Shown here one piece after another: positions 43,165 through 51,895 of a stretch of DNA of 64,000 bases. The notes beneath the pieces are model-generated. The model did no database searches. It saw only the letters and a list, made by a program, of their open reading frames with translations, and was not told where the DNA came from. Made by a program: the position numbers and the translations under genes. Numbering within the stretch: position 1 is the first letter of the stretch; every line of letters starts with the position of its first letter. Origin of the DNA: WLMZ01 sp037139095 (GTDB lineage Bacteria > Actinomycetota > Acidimicrobiia > Acidimicrobiales > Ilumatobacteraceae); assembly GCA_037139095.1 (NCBI GenBank), contig JBAXHD010000001.1:62001-126000 (forward strand), in the 5' to 3' direction.

Positions 43165-44856
43165 ATGACTCGAAACCCCGCAGGGAAGACATACGACTAC
43201 GTGATTGTTGGTGGCGGCTCAGCAGGCTGTGCGCTTGCCAACCGGCTCAGTGCCGACCCAACCAAGTCGGTGCTGGTGCTCGAAGCAGGCCGCCGCGACT
43301 ACAAGTGGGATGTCTTCATCCACATGCCCGCAGCGCTTGCGTTTCCGATTGGTAGCAAGTTTTACGACTGGAAATACGAATCCGAGCCAGAGCCATTCAT
43401 GAATGGTCGGCGTGTGTATCACGCTCGTGGCAAGGTGCTCGGTGGGTCCAGCAGCATCAACGGCATGATCTTCCAACGTGGCAACCCGCTCGACTACGAG
43501 CGATGGGCTGCCGACCCGGGAATGGGCTCGTGGGACTATGCGCACTGCCTTCCCTACTTCAAGCGCATGGAGTCATGCATGGCCGGGGGCGACGAGTTTC
43601 GCGGCTCTACCGGTCCGCTTGTTCTCGAGCGCGGCGCCGCTGACTCCACGTTGTTCGACGCGTTTTTCGAATCAGTGCAGCAGGCGGGCTATCCCATCAC
43701 CAGCGATGTAAACGGTTACCAGCAAGAGGGCTTTGCCAAGTTCGATCGCAACATCAAGAGGGGCCGCCGGCTCAGTGCAGCTCGGGCCTATCTGTATCCG
43801 GTACTCAAGCGGCCCAACCTCGATCTGTTGTGCCGGGCAATGGTGAACCGCGTGTTGTTCGATGGCAAGCGAGCCACCGGTGTCGAGTTCACCAAGGGTC
43901 GCGGCAAGCCGCAACAGGTGATGGCGCGTGAGGTCATTCTGTGCGGCGGATCCATCAACACGCCGCAACTGTTGCAGCTCAGCGGAGTTGGAAATGGCGA
44001 CGAACTTCAGGCGCTCAACATTCCTGTGGTGCATCACCTTCCGGGTGTGGGCGAACACCTGCAGGATCACCTCGAGGTGTACATCCAGCACTCGTGCTCG
44101 CAACCCGTTACTCAGCAGCCATCGCTGAAGATGTGGAAGCGTCCGTGGATTGGCTTTCTGTGGCTGTTCTTCCGTAGGGGTGCGGGTGCCACAAACCACT
44201 TCGAAGCTGGTGGCTTCGTGCGCAGCAACGACGACGTGAAGTATCCGAACCTGATGTTTCACTTCCTCCCCATCGCAATTCGTTACGACGGTTCGCTGCC
44301 GCCTGGTGGCGAGAAGATCGAACACGGGTATCAGGTGCACATCGGCCCGATGTATAGCGACTCGCGCGGTTCGGTGAAGATCACCTCACGCGATCCGCGC
44401 GTGAAGCCAGCGCTGCGGTTCAACTACTTGTCTACGGCACAAGATCGCCGCGAATGGGTCGAGGCGATTCATGTCACTCGTCGCATTCTTGGCGCCCAGG
44501 CCTTCGCCGCGTTCAGCAAGGGTGAGATCTCGCCGGGAGCCGAGGTGCAGACCGACGAACAGATCCTCGAGTGGGTCGCCAAAGACGCCGAGACAGCGCT
44601 GCATCCGTCGTGCACCTGTCGCATGGGCACCGACGACATGTCTGTTGTGGACCCACTCACCATGAAGGTTCACGGAGTCGAGGGCCTGCGCGTGTGCGAT
44701 GCCTCGGCGATGCCCTATGTCACCAACGGCAACATCTATGCGCCGGTGATGATGATGGCCGAGAAAGCAGCAGACCTCATCGCAGGTAACGAGCCGCTGC
44801 CGGCCGAGCACGTCGACTTTTATCGACGCGACAACCAGGGTCACGCTCCGTCGTGA
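43165..44856 (+). CDS. betA: Choline dehydrogenase, GMC oxidoreductase
   Basis: FAD-dependent enzyme oxidising choline to betaine aldehyde, 563 residues. FAD motif YVIVGGGSAGCALANRLS (about residue 12), GMC signature GKVLGGSSSINGMIFQRG (about residue 90), second signature GSINTPQLLQLSGVG (about residue 264), the catalytic His in LHPSCTCRMG and the later His/Asn segment VTNGNIYAPVMMMAEKAAD. The length and these motifs match BetA; membrane association is expected. It ends the plus-strand betB-bhmt-betA group. Confidence 0.93.
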   Translation: MTRNPAGKTYDYVIVGGGSAGCALANRLSADPTKSVLVLEAGRRDYKWDVFIHMPAALAFPIGSKFYDWKYESEPEPFMNGRRVYHARGKVLGGSSSINGMIFQRGNPLDYERWAADPGMGSWDYAHCLPYFKRMESCMAGGDEFRGSTGPLVLERGAADSTLFDAFFESVQQAGYPITSDVNGYQQEGFAKFDRNIKRGRRLSAARAYLYPVLKRPNLDLLCRAMVNRVLFDGKRATGVEFTKGRGKPQQVMAREVILCGGSINTPQLLQLSGVGNGDELQALNIPVVHHLPGVGEHLQDHLEVYIQHSCSQPVTQQPSLKMWKRPWIGFLWLFFRRGAGATNHFEAGGFVRSNDDVKYPNLMFHFLPIAIRYDGSLPPGGEKIEHGYQVHIGPMYSDSRGSVKITSRDPRVKPALRFNYLSTAQDRREWVEAIHVTRRILGAQAFAAFSKGEISPGAEVQTDEQILEWVAKDAETALHPSCTCRMGTDDMSVVDPLTMKVHGVEGLRVCDASAMPYVTNGNIYAPVMMMAEKAADLIAGNEPLPAEHVDFYRRDNQGHAPS

Positions 44857-44861
44857 AGCCT

Positions 44862-44884
44862 CAGCGCACGAATGCCGTGCGCTG
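44862..44884. terminator. Bidirectional hairpin between betA and folC
   Basis: CAGCGCAC / GTGCGCTG, an 8-bp perfect stem with a 7-base loop, lies in the 42-base gap between the convergent ends of betA and folC. It likely terminates both units. Confidence 0.65.
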
Positions 44885-44898
44885 ACGCTTACTCGAGG

Positions 44899-46212
44899 TC
44901 AGGTGCGGGACCGAGCGAGTAGCCACTCGCGAGCATCGGCTACGAGATAGATCGAACCGGTCACCACGATCTGGTCGAGGGAATCGGCCGTGTCGATGGC
45001 GAACTGCAGCGCGTCGCCGATGTTGTCGATGACGTGAACTGTGCATCCAAGTTCGGCAGCAGCGGTGGCAAGTTCGCTAGCCGGCCGAGCGCGTGCCGTC
45101 GGAGGAGTGCAGGTGATGACCGTGTCGAAGGTAGAGGCGCCGATCGCCGTGAGCATTGCGGATGGGTCTCGCCCGGCGAGGAGTCCGATGATCAACGTTC
45201 GCTTCCCATCGCAGGGCATGCTGTCGCGAATAGCGGCGCCCAGCGCCCGGGCAGCATCGGGGTTGTGGGCGCCGTCGAGAAGTACCTGTGGACGCAGCAG
45301 CACTGTTTCGAGTCGAGCAGGCATGCGCACATCGCTGAGAGCCGAACGTGCGGCACTCGGGTTGAGCGGTCGTTGAAGGAACGCTGATGCAGCGGCAACG
45401 GCAAGCGCGCAGTTTGAGGACTGATGCGATCCGTGAAGTGAAAGGTTGATGTCGTCGAGGGTCTGCAGCGGGGTGGTGACTGCAACGTGCCGACCCGTGG
45501 CGGCGGGCGTATCGGCCACGGCATTGATGTCGCGCCCGAGACGCCAGATATGCGCTGCGCCCTGTGCTTCGAAGAGATGCTCGAGGCGGCCATCGATGCG
45601 CCCAAGGATGAGGTGCGCGCCGGGCTTGACGATGCCGGCTTTTTCGGCGGCGATGCGCTGCTGCCAGTCGCCTTCGCCGTCGGTGTGGTCGAACCCAATG
45701 TTGGTCACAACCGCCACGCTGCCGTCGCCAACGTTGGTTGCGTCGAAGCGACCGAGCACGCCAACTTCGATGACGGCCACATCAACATGCTGCTGTGCGA
45801 ACCATGTGTAGGCGGCTCCGGTGAGCACCTCGAAGGGCATCAGTCGTTCGCCCAGACGATCTTCGGCATCGGCTGCCGCGGTGAGCAGGGCTGCCAAGCT
45901 GTTGTCGTCGATGTCGATGTCGTTGATACGAAATCGTTCGTTGTATCGGGCGAGGTGGGGGCTCGAGTAGGTGCCAACCCGCAGGCCTTCGGCCATCAAC
46001 AGTCGCGTGATCATCCGCGAGGTAGAACCCTTGCCGTTCGTGCCAGTGACATGAATGATCGGTAAGCCAACCTGCGGATTGTCCAGCAACTCGATGAACC
46101 GGCGCATGCGATCGAGCGACAGGTCTACTTTGCCGGTGCGACCCGAGCGCGCTGCCCATGTGCCGTAATCGATGTGTCCTTCGACGAAGGAAATGGCTGC
46201 GTCGATGTTCAC
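44899..46212 (-). CDS. folC: Folylpolyglutamate synthase / dihydrofolate synthase
   Basis: Mur-ligase-family enzyme of 437 residues that adds glutamates to folates. HVTGTNGKGSTSRM (about residue 54) is the ATP-binding loop, TYSSPHLARYNERF (about residue 81) and AVIEVGVLGRFDATNV follow, then the second-domain LLDGAHNPDAARAL. It lies 36 bases after the formate dehydrogenase Fe-S gene and reads as the last gene of a run metF-fhs-folD-fdh-folC, so the whole run serves folate-bound C1 units. Confidence 0.92.
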   Translation of the reverse strand: MNIDAAISFVEGHIDYGTWAARSGRTGKVDLSLDRMRRFIELLDNPQVGLPIIHVTGTNGKGSTSRMITRLLMAEGLRVGTYSSPHLARYNERFRINDIDIDDNSLAALLTAAADAEDRLGERLMPFEVLTGAAYTWFAQQHVDVAVIEVGVLGRFDATNVGDGSVAVVTNIGFDHTDGEGDWQQRIAAEKAGIVKPGAHLILGRIDGRLEHLFEAQGAAHIWRLGRDINAVADTPAATGRHVAVTTPLQTLDDINLSLHGSHQSSNCALAVAAASAFLQRPLNPSAARSALSDVRMPARLETVLLRPQVLLDGAHNPDAARALGAAIRDSMPCDGKRTLIIGLLAGRDPSAMLTAIGASTFDTVITCTPPTARARPASELATAAAELGCTVHVIDNIGDALQFAIDTADSLDQIVVTGSIYLVADAREWLLARSRT

Positions 46213-46248
46213 GAAGCGAAACTAGTCAGCGAAGAAGTGAGCCGACGA

Positions 46249-47121
46249 CTAGTCGCGCTTGAGGGTCTGCACGTGCTGGAATCCAAAGCGACCCTTGATG
46301 CACAGGTTGCCCGAACCCACAGCAGACTCGTGCGGCGACGTGACCTTCACGATGGTGTTGTCCTGGGTGTGCAGCGTGAGGCTGCAGCCAACGCCGCAAT
46401 ACGGGCAAATGGTGGTGGTCTGCTGCTGGGCGCTTTCGTCCCACGTGTCGGCCACGCGCATGTCGTGCTCGGTCTTGAACATCAGAGCGCCAGTGGGACA
46501 CACCTCAACGCAGTTGCCGCAATACACGCAGGCAGAGTCGGGGAGTCCGACATCGAACTCGGTGCTGATGTGAGCATTGAACCCGCGGCCCGCAACAGAA
46601 ATCGCAAACGAGTTTTGCCATTGTTCGCCGCACGCATCGACGCACTTGTAACACAGGATGCATCGCGAGTAGTCGCGAACGTAGAGATCGTTGTCGATCT
46701 TCACTGGTTGCTTCACGGTCTTCGATTCACCAAAGCGTGTGGGGTCGGCCTCGTACTGATCGTTCCAGCCGGCAACTTGCGGTGCCGCCGAGAGATCTAC
46801 CGATGAGCCAAGTAACTCGAGCACCATCTTGCGTGAGTGCCGGGTGCGTTCGTTGTCGGTGTTGACGACCATGCCGGACTCGACCTTGCGTGAGCACGAC
46901 GGCACAAGCACGCGGTTGCCTTCTACCTCGACCACACACACTCGACAGGCGTTCACTGGATCGAGGGTGTCGCCGTAGCACAACGTTGGTACGTCGGTGC
47001 CGTGCGCCTTGCAGGCATCGAGAATGGTTGCGCCTTCGCTGACCTTTACCTCTTCGCCGTCGATTTGGATGCTGACCGCGCGGCGAGGCAGGCCTACTGG
47101 AGTCTCATAGATCGAGGTCAT
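46249..47121 (-). CDS. Formate dehydrogenase, separate Fe-S (NuoG-like) half of the alpha subunit
   Basis: Iron-sulfur protein of 290 residues that equals the N-terminal part of a cytosolic NAD-type formate dehydrogenase alpha chain. It has a [2Fe-2S] domain (Cys48, 59, 62, 76), a two-cluster ferredoxin domain (Cys154, 157, 160, 164 and 198, 201, 204, 208), and the Mo-enzyme [4Fe-4S] domain (Cys239, 242, 246, 274), then stops at LCIKGRFGFQHVQ, just where the catalytic part would continue. The His-Cys cluster of NuoG (DCxxC after HP) is not present (SSVDLSAAP instead). ATG 47121 starts 10 bases after fdhB; the frame upstream overlaps fdhB. Confidence 0.9.
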   Translation of the reverse strand: MTSIYETPVGLPRRAVSIQIDGEEVKVSEGATILDACKAHGTDVPTLCYGDTLDPVNACRVCVVEVEGNRVLVPSCSRKVESGMVVNTDNERTRHSRKMVLELLGSSVDLSAAPQVAGWNDQYEADPTRFGESKTVKQPVKIDNDLYVRDYSRCILCYKCVDACGEQWQNSFAISVAGRGFNAHISTEFDVGLPDSACVYCGNCVEVCPTGALMFKTEHDMRVADTWDESAQQQTTTICPYCGVGCSLTLHTQDNTIVKVTSPHESAVGSGNLCIKGRFGFQHVQTLKRD

Positions 47122-47131
47122 GATGGGCCCT

Positions 47132-48976
47132 TCATTGCAGTGCCCCCAGGCGGTCGATTGCAGATTCGATTGCGCTCCACGCGGTTTGCCCGAGCCCGCA
47201 GATCGAGGCGTCGCGCATGGCCCGCCCGACATCGCGCAGGATGGTGAGGTCGGCTGCGTTCTGCGCCGCAGAGCGCGGCCCGAGGGTGATGCGAATCAAT
47301 GCTTCCTCTTGGCGAACTGTGCCAACGCGGCATGGCACGCATTGGCCGCATGACTCGTCGCGGAAGAATGCTGCGATGCGACGCAGGAAGGTGGGGAGAT
47401 CGACGGTGTCGTCGAGCACCATCACAACGCCCGAGCCAAGCGTGGTGTTGTGGGCGCGTGCGCCCTCGAGCGTGAGCGGGAAATCGATTTCGTCGGCGCG
47501 CACAAATGATCCGGCCGCACCGCCGAGCAGTACCGCCTTGAGCGAGCGATCGCTGGGTACGCCTCCAGCGAGATCGATGAGTTCGCGAAGCGTGGCACCA
47601 AAGGGCAGCTCGTAGACGCCTGCGTTGGCCACCGCGCCCGACACGCAGAACACCTTGGTTCCGGTAGAGCCTGCGGTGCCGATGGCTGCATATGCGGGGC
47701 CGCCGTTGAGCACGATGGGCAAGACGTTGACAAGGGTCTCGACGTTGTTGACCACAGTTGGTTTACCGAAGAGGCCAACCTCGACGGGGAACGGTGGCTT
47801 GCTTCGTGGCTCGCCGCGGTAGCCCTCGATCGAGTTGAAGATGGCGGTCTCTTCGCCGCAGATGTATGCGCCTGCGCCGCGAACGATGGTGATGTCGAAC
47901 GCAAATCCGAGGCCCATCACGTTGGCGCCGAGATAGCCGCGATCGCGCGCTGCGTTGATGGCGTGCTGCAGATGTTCGAGGGCGCGAGGGTATTCGCCGC
48001 GCAGGTACACAAAGCCCTGCTCGCAACCTGTTGCAAATGCACAGATGGTCATTGCTTCGATAAGCGAGAAGGGATCGCCCTCGATGATGACTCGGTCTTT
48101 GAATGTGCCGGGTTCGCTTTCGTCGGCATTGCACACGAGGTAGTGGGTGCGCACAGGCTGAGCGGCAACGGCGGCCCACTTGCGGCCAGCCGGGAACGCT
48201 GCGCCGCCGCGCCCAACGAGATTCGAGTCAGTGACTTCGCGGATGACGCCGGTGGGGCCCATTGCAAACGCGGCGCGCAACGCTTCGTAGCCGCCGTGGG
48301 CGCGGTAGTCGTCGAGCGACGTGGGATCAACTACGCCCACTCGCTTGAGCAGCACCAGTTCGGCTGCGCCTTGGGGTGTGGCAGCTTGCGGCACTGCCGC
48401 AACAACTGGGGCCTCAGCGCCGAGTCCCTTTGGCCCCACGCGCAAGGCAACGGCAACATCGGTGGCGATAGCGGGCGCAACCACGGCTTCGTGAGCGGGG
48501 TCGCCAGCTTCGGTAACCAGTATCGCTGGACCTCGCTCGCACAGCCCCAGACACGGGCTCGGCTGCCATGCTCCGGGCACGCCGGTTTGGTTTGGGTTGC
48601 CGCATTCTGCCTGCACTGCATCGAGCAATGCGCCGGCACCGAGCACCTGACACGCGAGATCGGCGCACACGTGCACCACGCGGGCCGGACGTTCTTCCAT
48701 GCTGAACATGGCGTAGAAACTTGCAACGCCATAGGCCTCGGCCGGCGGCACATCGAGTCTGCGGCTCAACTCACCCAGACCACCTGGACTCACCCAACCA
48801 ACGCGATTCTGTAAGGCATGTAACGCCGCCAGAAGGTGCTGACGCTGCTCGGCAGCCAAATGGGCGCCTCCGCGTTCGCGCTGCCAGCCTTCGACGACAT
48901 GCGATGCGCCAAGCACCTCATCAAGCGCTTGCACTTCGGCGAGCGTGGGCTCGTCTTTTGGAAAGCGGAGGTCCAT
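47132..48976 (-). CDS. fdhB: Formate dehydrogenase beta subunit, NuoE-NuoF fusion
   Basis: NAD- and FMN-binding subunit of a soluble formate dehydrogenase, 614 residues. The N-terminal third is a thioredoxin-like [2Fe-2S] NuoE domain (Cys104, 109, 142, 146). The rest is NuoF: NADH site GRGGAAFPAGRKWA, FMN site around DESEPGTFKDR and ICGEETAIFNSIEGYRGEPR, and the [4Fe-4S] Cys ESCGQCVPCRVG near residue 535. Formate electrons would leave as NADH here. It starts 2 bases after the catalytic gene and ends 10 bases before the Fe-S gene. Confidence 0.93.
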   Translation of the reverse strand: MDLRFPKDEPTLAEVQALDEVLGASHVVEGWQRERGGAHLAAEQRQHLLAALHALQNRVGWVSPGGLGELSRRLDVPPAEAYGVASFYAMFSMEERPARVVHVCADLACQVLGAGALLDAVQAECGNPNQTGVPGAWQPSPCLGLCERGPAILVTEAGDPAHEAVVAPAIATDVAVALRVGPKGLGAEAPVVAAVPQAATPQGAAELVLLKRVGVVDPTSLDDYRAHGGYEALRAAFAMGPTGVIREVTDSNLVGRGGAAFPAGRKWAAVAAQPVRTHYLVCNADESEPGTFKDRVIIEGDPFSLIEAMTICAFATGCEQGFVYLRGEYPRALEHLQHAINAARDRGYLGANVMGLGFAFDITIVRGAGAYICGEETAIFNSIEGYRGEPRSKPPFPVEVGLFGKPTVVNNVETLVNVLPIVLNGGPAYAAIGTAGSTGTKVFCVSGAVANAGVYELPFGATLRELIDLAGGVPSDRSLKAVLLGGAAGSFVRADEIDFPLTLEGARAHNTTLGSGVVMVLDDTVDLPTFLRRIAAFFRDESCGQCVPCRVGTVRQEEALIRITLGPRSAAQNAADLTILRDVGRAMRDASICGLGQTAWSAIESAIDRLGALQ

Positions 48977-48978
48977 GG

Positions 48979-50922
48979 CTATTCGCCAGCTACTGGCACA
49001 GGAGTGTTGATCTTCTCGACACGGATTGCGCTTGCTTTGAATTCGGCGGTACCCGACTTGGGGTCGTTGGCCTCGATGGTGAGTACGTTCACATCGATCT
49101 CGTCGGGGAAATGAAAGGTCATGAACGCAAGGCCCGGACGAAGGTGGCTGTCGTAACGAACGGGTGCCTCTATCGAGCCGCGGCGAGAAGTGATGCGAAC
49201 GAATTCGTCGTTGTCGATGCCGATGCGCATTGCATCGTCGGGGTTCATGTCGAGCGTTTCGCCAACGCGAAGCGGTGAAGGAATGGCCCCGCTCTGTACG
49301 CCGGTGTTGTACGAATCGAGGCGACGACCAGTGGTGAGACGGATGGGGTACTCATCGGTGATGAGATCTACAGGACCTGCCCACGACACGGCGCTGAATG
49401 GTGCGAGGCGGCCGCGATCGGCGGGGTTCTCGGCCCAGAGGCGACCGTGCAGGTACGAAGGCTCGAGGGTGTCATTCGAGGGGCATGGCCACTGAATGCC
49501 ACCGAGTGCTTCGAGTCGGGCGTACGACATACCTTGATGCATGGGCGACAACGTGCGCAACTCGTCCCAGATCGACTCAGAGGTTGGGTACTGCCATTCG
49601 GTGTGGCCCATGCGATGAGCCAACTCGATGATGATCGCTGCATCGTCGCGTGAACCGGCGGGCGCGTCGATGGCTTTACGCACTCGCTGCACGCGTCGTT
49701 CGCTGTTGGTGACAGTGCCTTCGGTTTCGCACCATGCGGCTGATGCGGGCAAGACAACATCGGCGAGTTCGGCGGTCTTGGTGAGAAAGATGTCTTGCAC
49801 CACCATGTGCTCGAGGCCTTCGAGAATGTGAATCGCATGCGCGGAGTCGGCCTCGGATTGAGCCGGGTTCTCGCCGATTACATAGAGGGCGCGCATTTCT
49901 TTGCGCTCCATCGACTCGAACATCTGGGTGAGGTGCTTGCCATAGTGAGGCTGAATGGTGCAGTTCCATGCAGTGCCAAACTTGTGGCGAACATCGGCAT
50001 CGAGAATGTCTTGGAAGCCAGACATTTTGTTGGGGATGGCGCCCATGTCGCCGCCGCCCTGCACGTTGTTCTGGCCGCGAAGCGGTTGGATGCCCGATCC
50101 GTATCGGCCTACGTGACCGCACAACAAGTTGAGGTTGATGAGTGCCAGCACGTTGTCGACACCGTTGTGGTGTTCGGTGATGCCAAGGGTCCAGCACATC
50201 TGCGCACGGTCGGCGCGGGCAAAGGCATGCGCGAGTTCGCGGATTGCGTCGGCGGGCACGCCGGTAACGGCTTCGGCGTGCTCGAGGGTCCATGGATCGA
50301 CAGCGGCGCGATAGTCGTCGAACCCGGTGGTTGACCCTTCGACAAAGGCCCGGTTGTACAGCCCGGATGCGATGATCTCGCGGCCGATGGCGTGGGCAAG
50401 CGCGATGTCGGCGCCTACATGAAGTCCGAGCCAACGATCGGCCCAACGCGCTGTATCTGTGCGACGGGGATCGACGACGAAGAGTTTGGCGCCATTACGA
50501 ATGCCACGCAGAACATGATGAAAGAAGATGGGGTGTGCAACGCGGGCGTTAGATCCCCAGAGCACAATCACATCGGTGTCTTCGACCTCACGGTACGAAG
50601 ATGTGCCGCCACCGGCACCGAACACTGTGGCCAGACCGACCACGCTAGGAGCGTGTCAAGTTCGGTTACAGGAGTCGATGTTGTTCGTGCCGAGTACCTG
50701 ACGCGTGAACTTCTGAGCGAGGAAGTTCATTTCGTTGGTGGCTTTCGAGCACGAGAAAACTCCGATGCCGTTCTCGCCGTAGGTGTCTACTGCGTGCCGA
50801 AAACCTGCCGCGGCGCGAGTGAGTGCTTCATCCCAGGTTGCTGGGCGGAGCACGCCGTTTTCGCGAACCAAGGGTTCGGTGATGCGAACGTAATCGGGGC
50901 GTGGGGTGCGTGTTGCTGCCAT
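48979..50922 (-). CDS. fdhA: Formate dehydrogenase catalytic subunit, selenoprotein (in-frame TGA = Sec)
   Basis: Oxidises formate to CO2 at a molybdopterin site; 647 residues counting residue 89 as selenocysteine. Codons 1-88 (ending NIDSCNRT) are followed by TGA at 50656-50658 and then, in the same frame, HAPSVVGLATVFGAGGGTS and 550 more residues. The conserved motif is S-C-x-x-x-(C/U)-H-x-P-S, so the TGA falls precisely on the catalytic residue next to the active-site His. A SECIS-type hairpin follows (50627-50643). GGGAGGTGA precedes the ATG. The C-terminal part has the molybdopterin dinucleotide-binding fold. The N-terminal Fe-S region is encoded by another gene. Without Sec the product would stop at 88 residues. 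Confidence 0.9.
50627..50643 (-). promoter_or_regulatory. SECIS-type hairpin for selenocysteine insertion
   Basis: In the mRNA, GUGGUC (50643-50638) pairs with GGCCAC (50632-50627), six pairs with one U-G, closing the loop GGUCU. The stem begins 12 bases and the loop 18 bases after the UGA. Bacterial SECIS elements need an apical loop rich in G/U about 16-37 bases after UGA; E. coli fdhF has the loop AGGUCU. A second small stem CACGC/GCGUG lies directly behind the UGA and would compete. Confidence 0.85.
50656..50658 (-). other. Recoded UGA codon (selenocysteine 89 of FdhA)
   Basis: In-frame TGA between NIDSCNRT and HAPSVVG. Frame continuity is exact: 88 codons from the ATG, then TGA, then an uninterrupted 558-codon frame. 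Confidence 0.88.
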
Positions 50923-50925
50923 GTG

Positions 50926-51840
50926 TCACCTCCCTCGATTTGTCGTTGAGGCGGGAGGAATTGCGCCGAGCATGCGCGCAGCTTCGAGTGTGTTTTCGAG
51001 CAGGCAGGCGATGGTCATCGGACCGGTGCCGCCGGGCATCGGAGTGATTGCGCCAGCAACGGCCTGAACGCTGTCGAAGTCGACATCGCCAACGATGCCC
51101 GACTCGGTACGTGACACGCCGACATCGATCACGGTTGCGCCGGGCTTTACGTGTGCGGCTGTGATGAGGCGAGCCATGCCTGCAGCACCGACGATGATGT
51201 CGGCATCGCGGCAGACCTCGACGAGATCGGAGGTGCGCGAGTGGGCCAAGGTAACGGTGGCGTCGACGCCCTTGCGGGCGAATAACACAGCGAGTGGCAA
51301 GCCCACCAGCGACGAGCGGCCGATGACCACAGCCTTCTTGCCTACCGTTGGAATCTCGTAACGCTCGAGCAGGCGCATGACGCCCTTGGGTGTGCATGGC
51401 ACATGGCCGGGACGACCGCGCATGAGGCGCCCCATGCTTGCCTCGGTGAGGCCATCGACATCTTTCTCGGCTGGCACAAGATCGAGCACAGCTTCGGTGT
51501 CGAGATGTGCGGGCAACGGCAACTGAACCAAGATCCCGTGAACCGATGGATCGGCGGCGAGAGCGCGCACTGCGTCTTCGACCTCGGCTTGGGTGGCGTC
51601 GCCAGCGAGCCCGACATGTGTTGACGTCATGCCCGCTTCGGCAGCCTTCTTATGCTTGGTGCGCACGTAGATCTGACTGGGTTTGTCGTCGCCCACGAGC
51701 ACGGTTGCCAGACACACGGTTGGATAGCCGAGTCCCATGGCCTCGATTTCGCTGCGCAGGCGTGCCACCGTGTCGTCGCGAAGCGCGGCGCCGTCCATGA
51801 TGATGGCTCCGCCCGGAGTGCGCTCATTCTGTGTAGTCAT
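50926..51840 (-). CDS. folD: Methylene-THF dehydrogenase / methenyl-THF cyclohydrolase
   Basis: Bifunctional enzyme taking 5,10-methylene-THF to 10-formyl-THF, 304 residues. The active-site segment is SQIYVRTKHKKAAEAGM, with the catalytic Lys, then GILVQLPLPAHLD and the PSVHG... region; the NADP site is VVIGRSSLVGLPLAVLFARKG and the C-terminal PMPGGTGPMTIACLLENT is conserved. It lies 3 bases before fdhA and 55 after fhs in transcription order. Confidence 0.94.
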   Translation of the reverse strand: MTTQNERTPGGAIIMDGAALRDDTVARLRSEIEAMGLGYPTVCLATVLVGDDKPSQIYVRTKHKKAAEAGMTSTHVGLAGDATQAEVEDAVRALAADPSVHGILVQLPLPAHLDTEAVLDLVPAEKDVDGLTEASMGRLMRGRPGHVPCTPKGVMRLLERYEIPTVGKKAVVIGRSSLVGLPLAVLFARKGVDATVTLAHSRTSDLVEVCRDADIIVGAAGMARLITAAHVKPGATVIDVGVSRTESGIVGDVDFDSVQAVAGAITPMPGGTGPMTIACLLENTLEAARMLGAIPPASTTNRGR

Positions 51841-51895
51841 GGGGAAACTTTCAAACGTGTGAGGGTGGTATCTAACCGCTTTTTGATCCTAGAAC

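Noticed and set aside
50626..50922. Reading the 88-residue ORF and the 554-residue ORF as two genes or a pseudogene
   Set aside because: They are in one frame, the stop is TGA at the conserved catalytic position and a SECIS-like hairpin follows; a selenoprotein explains everything.
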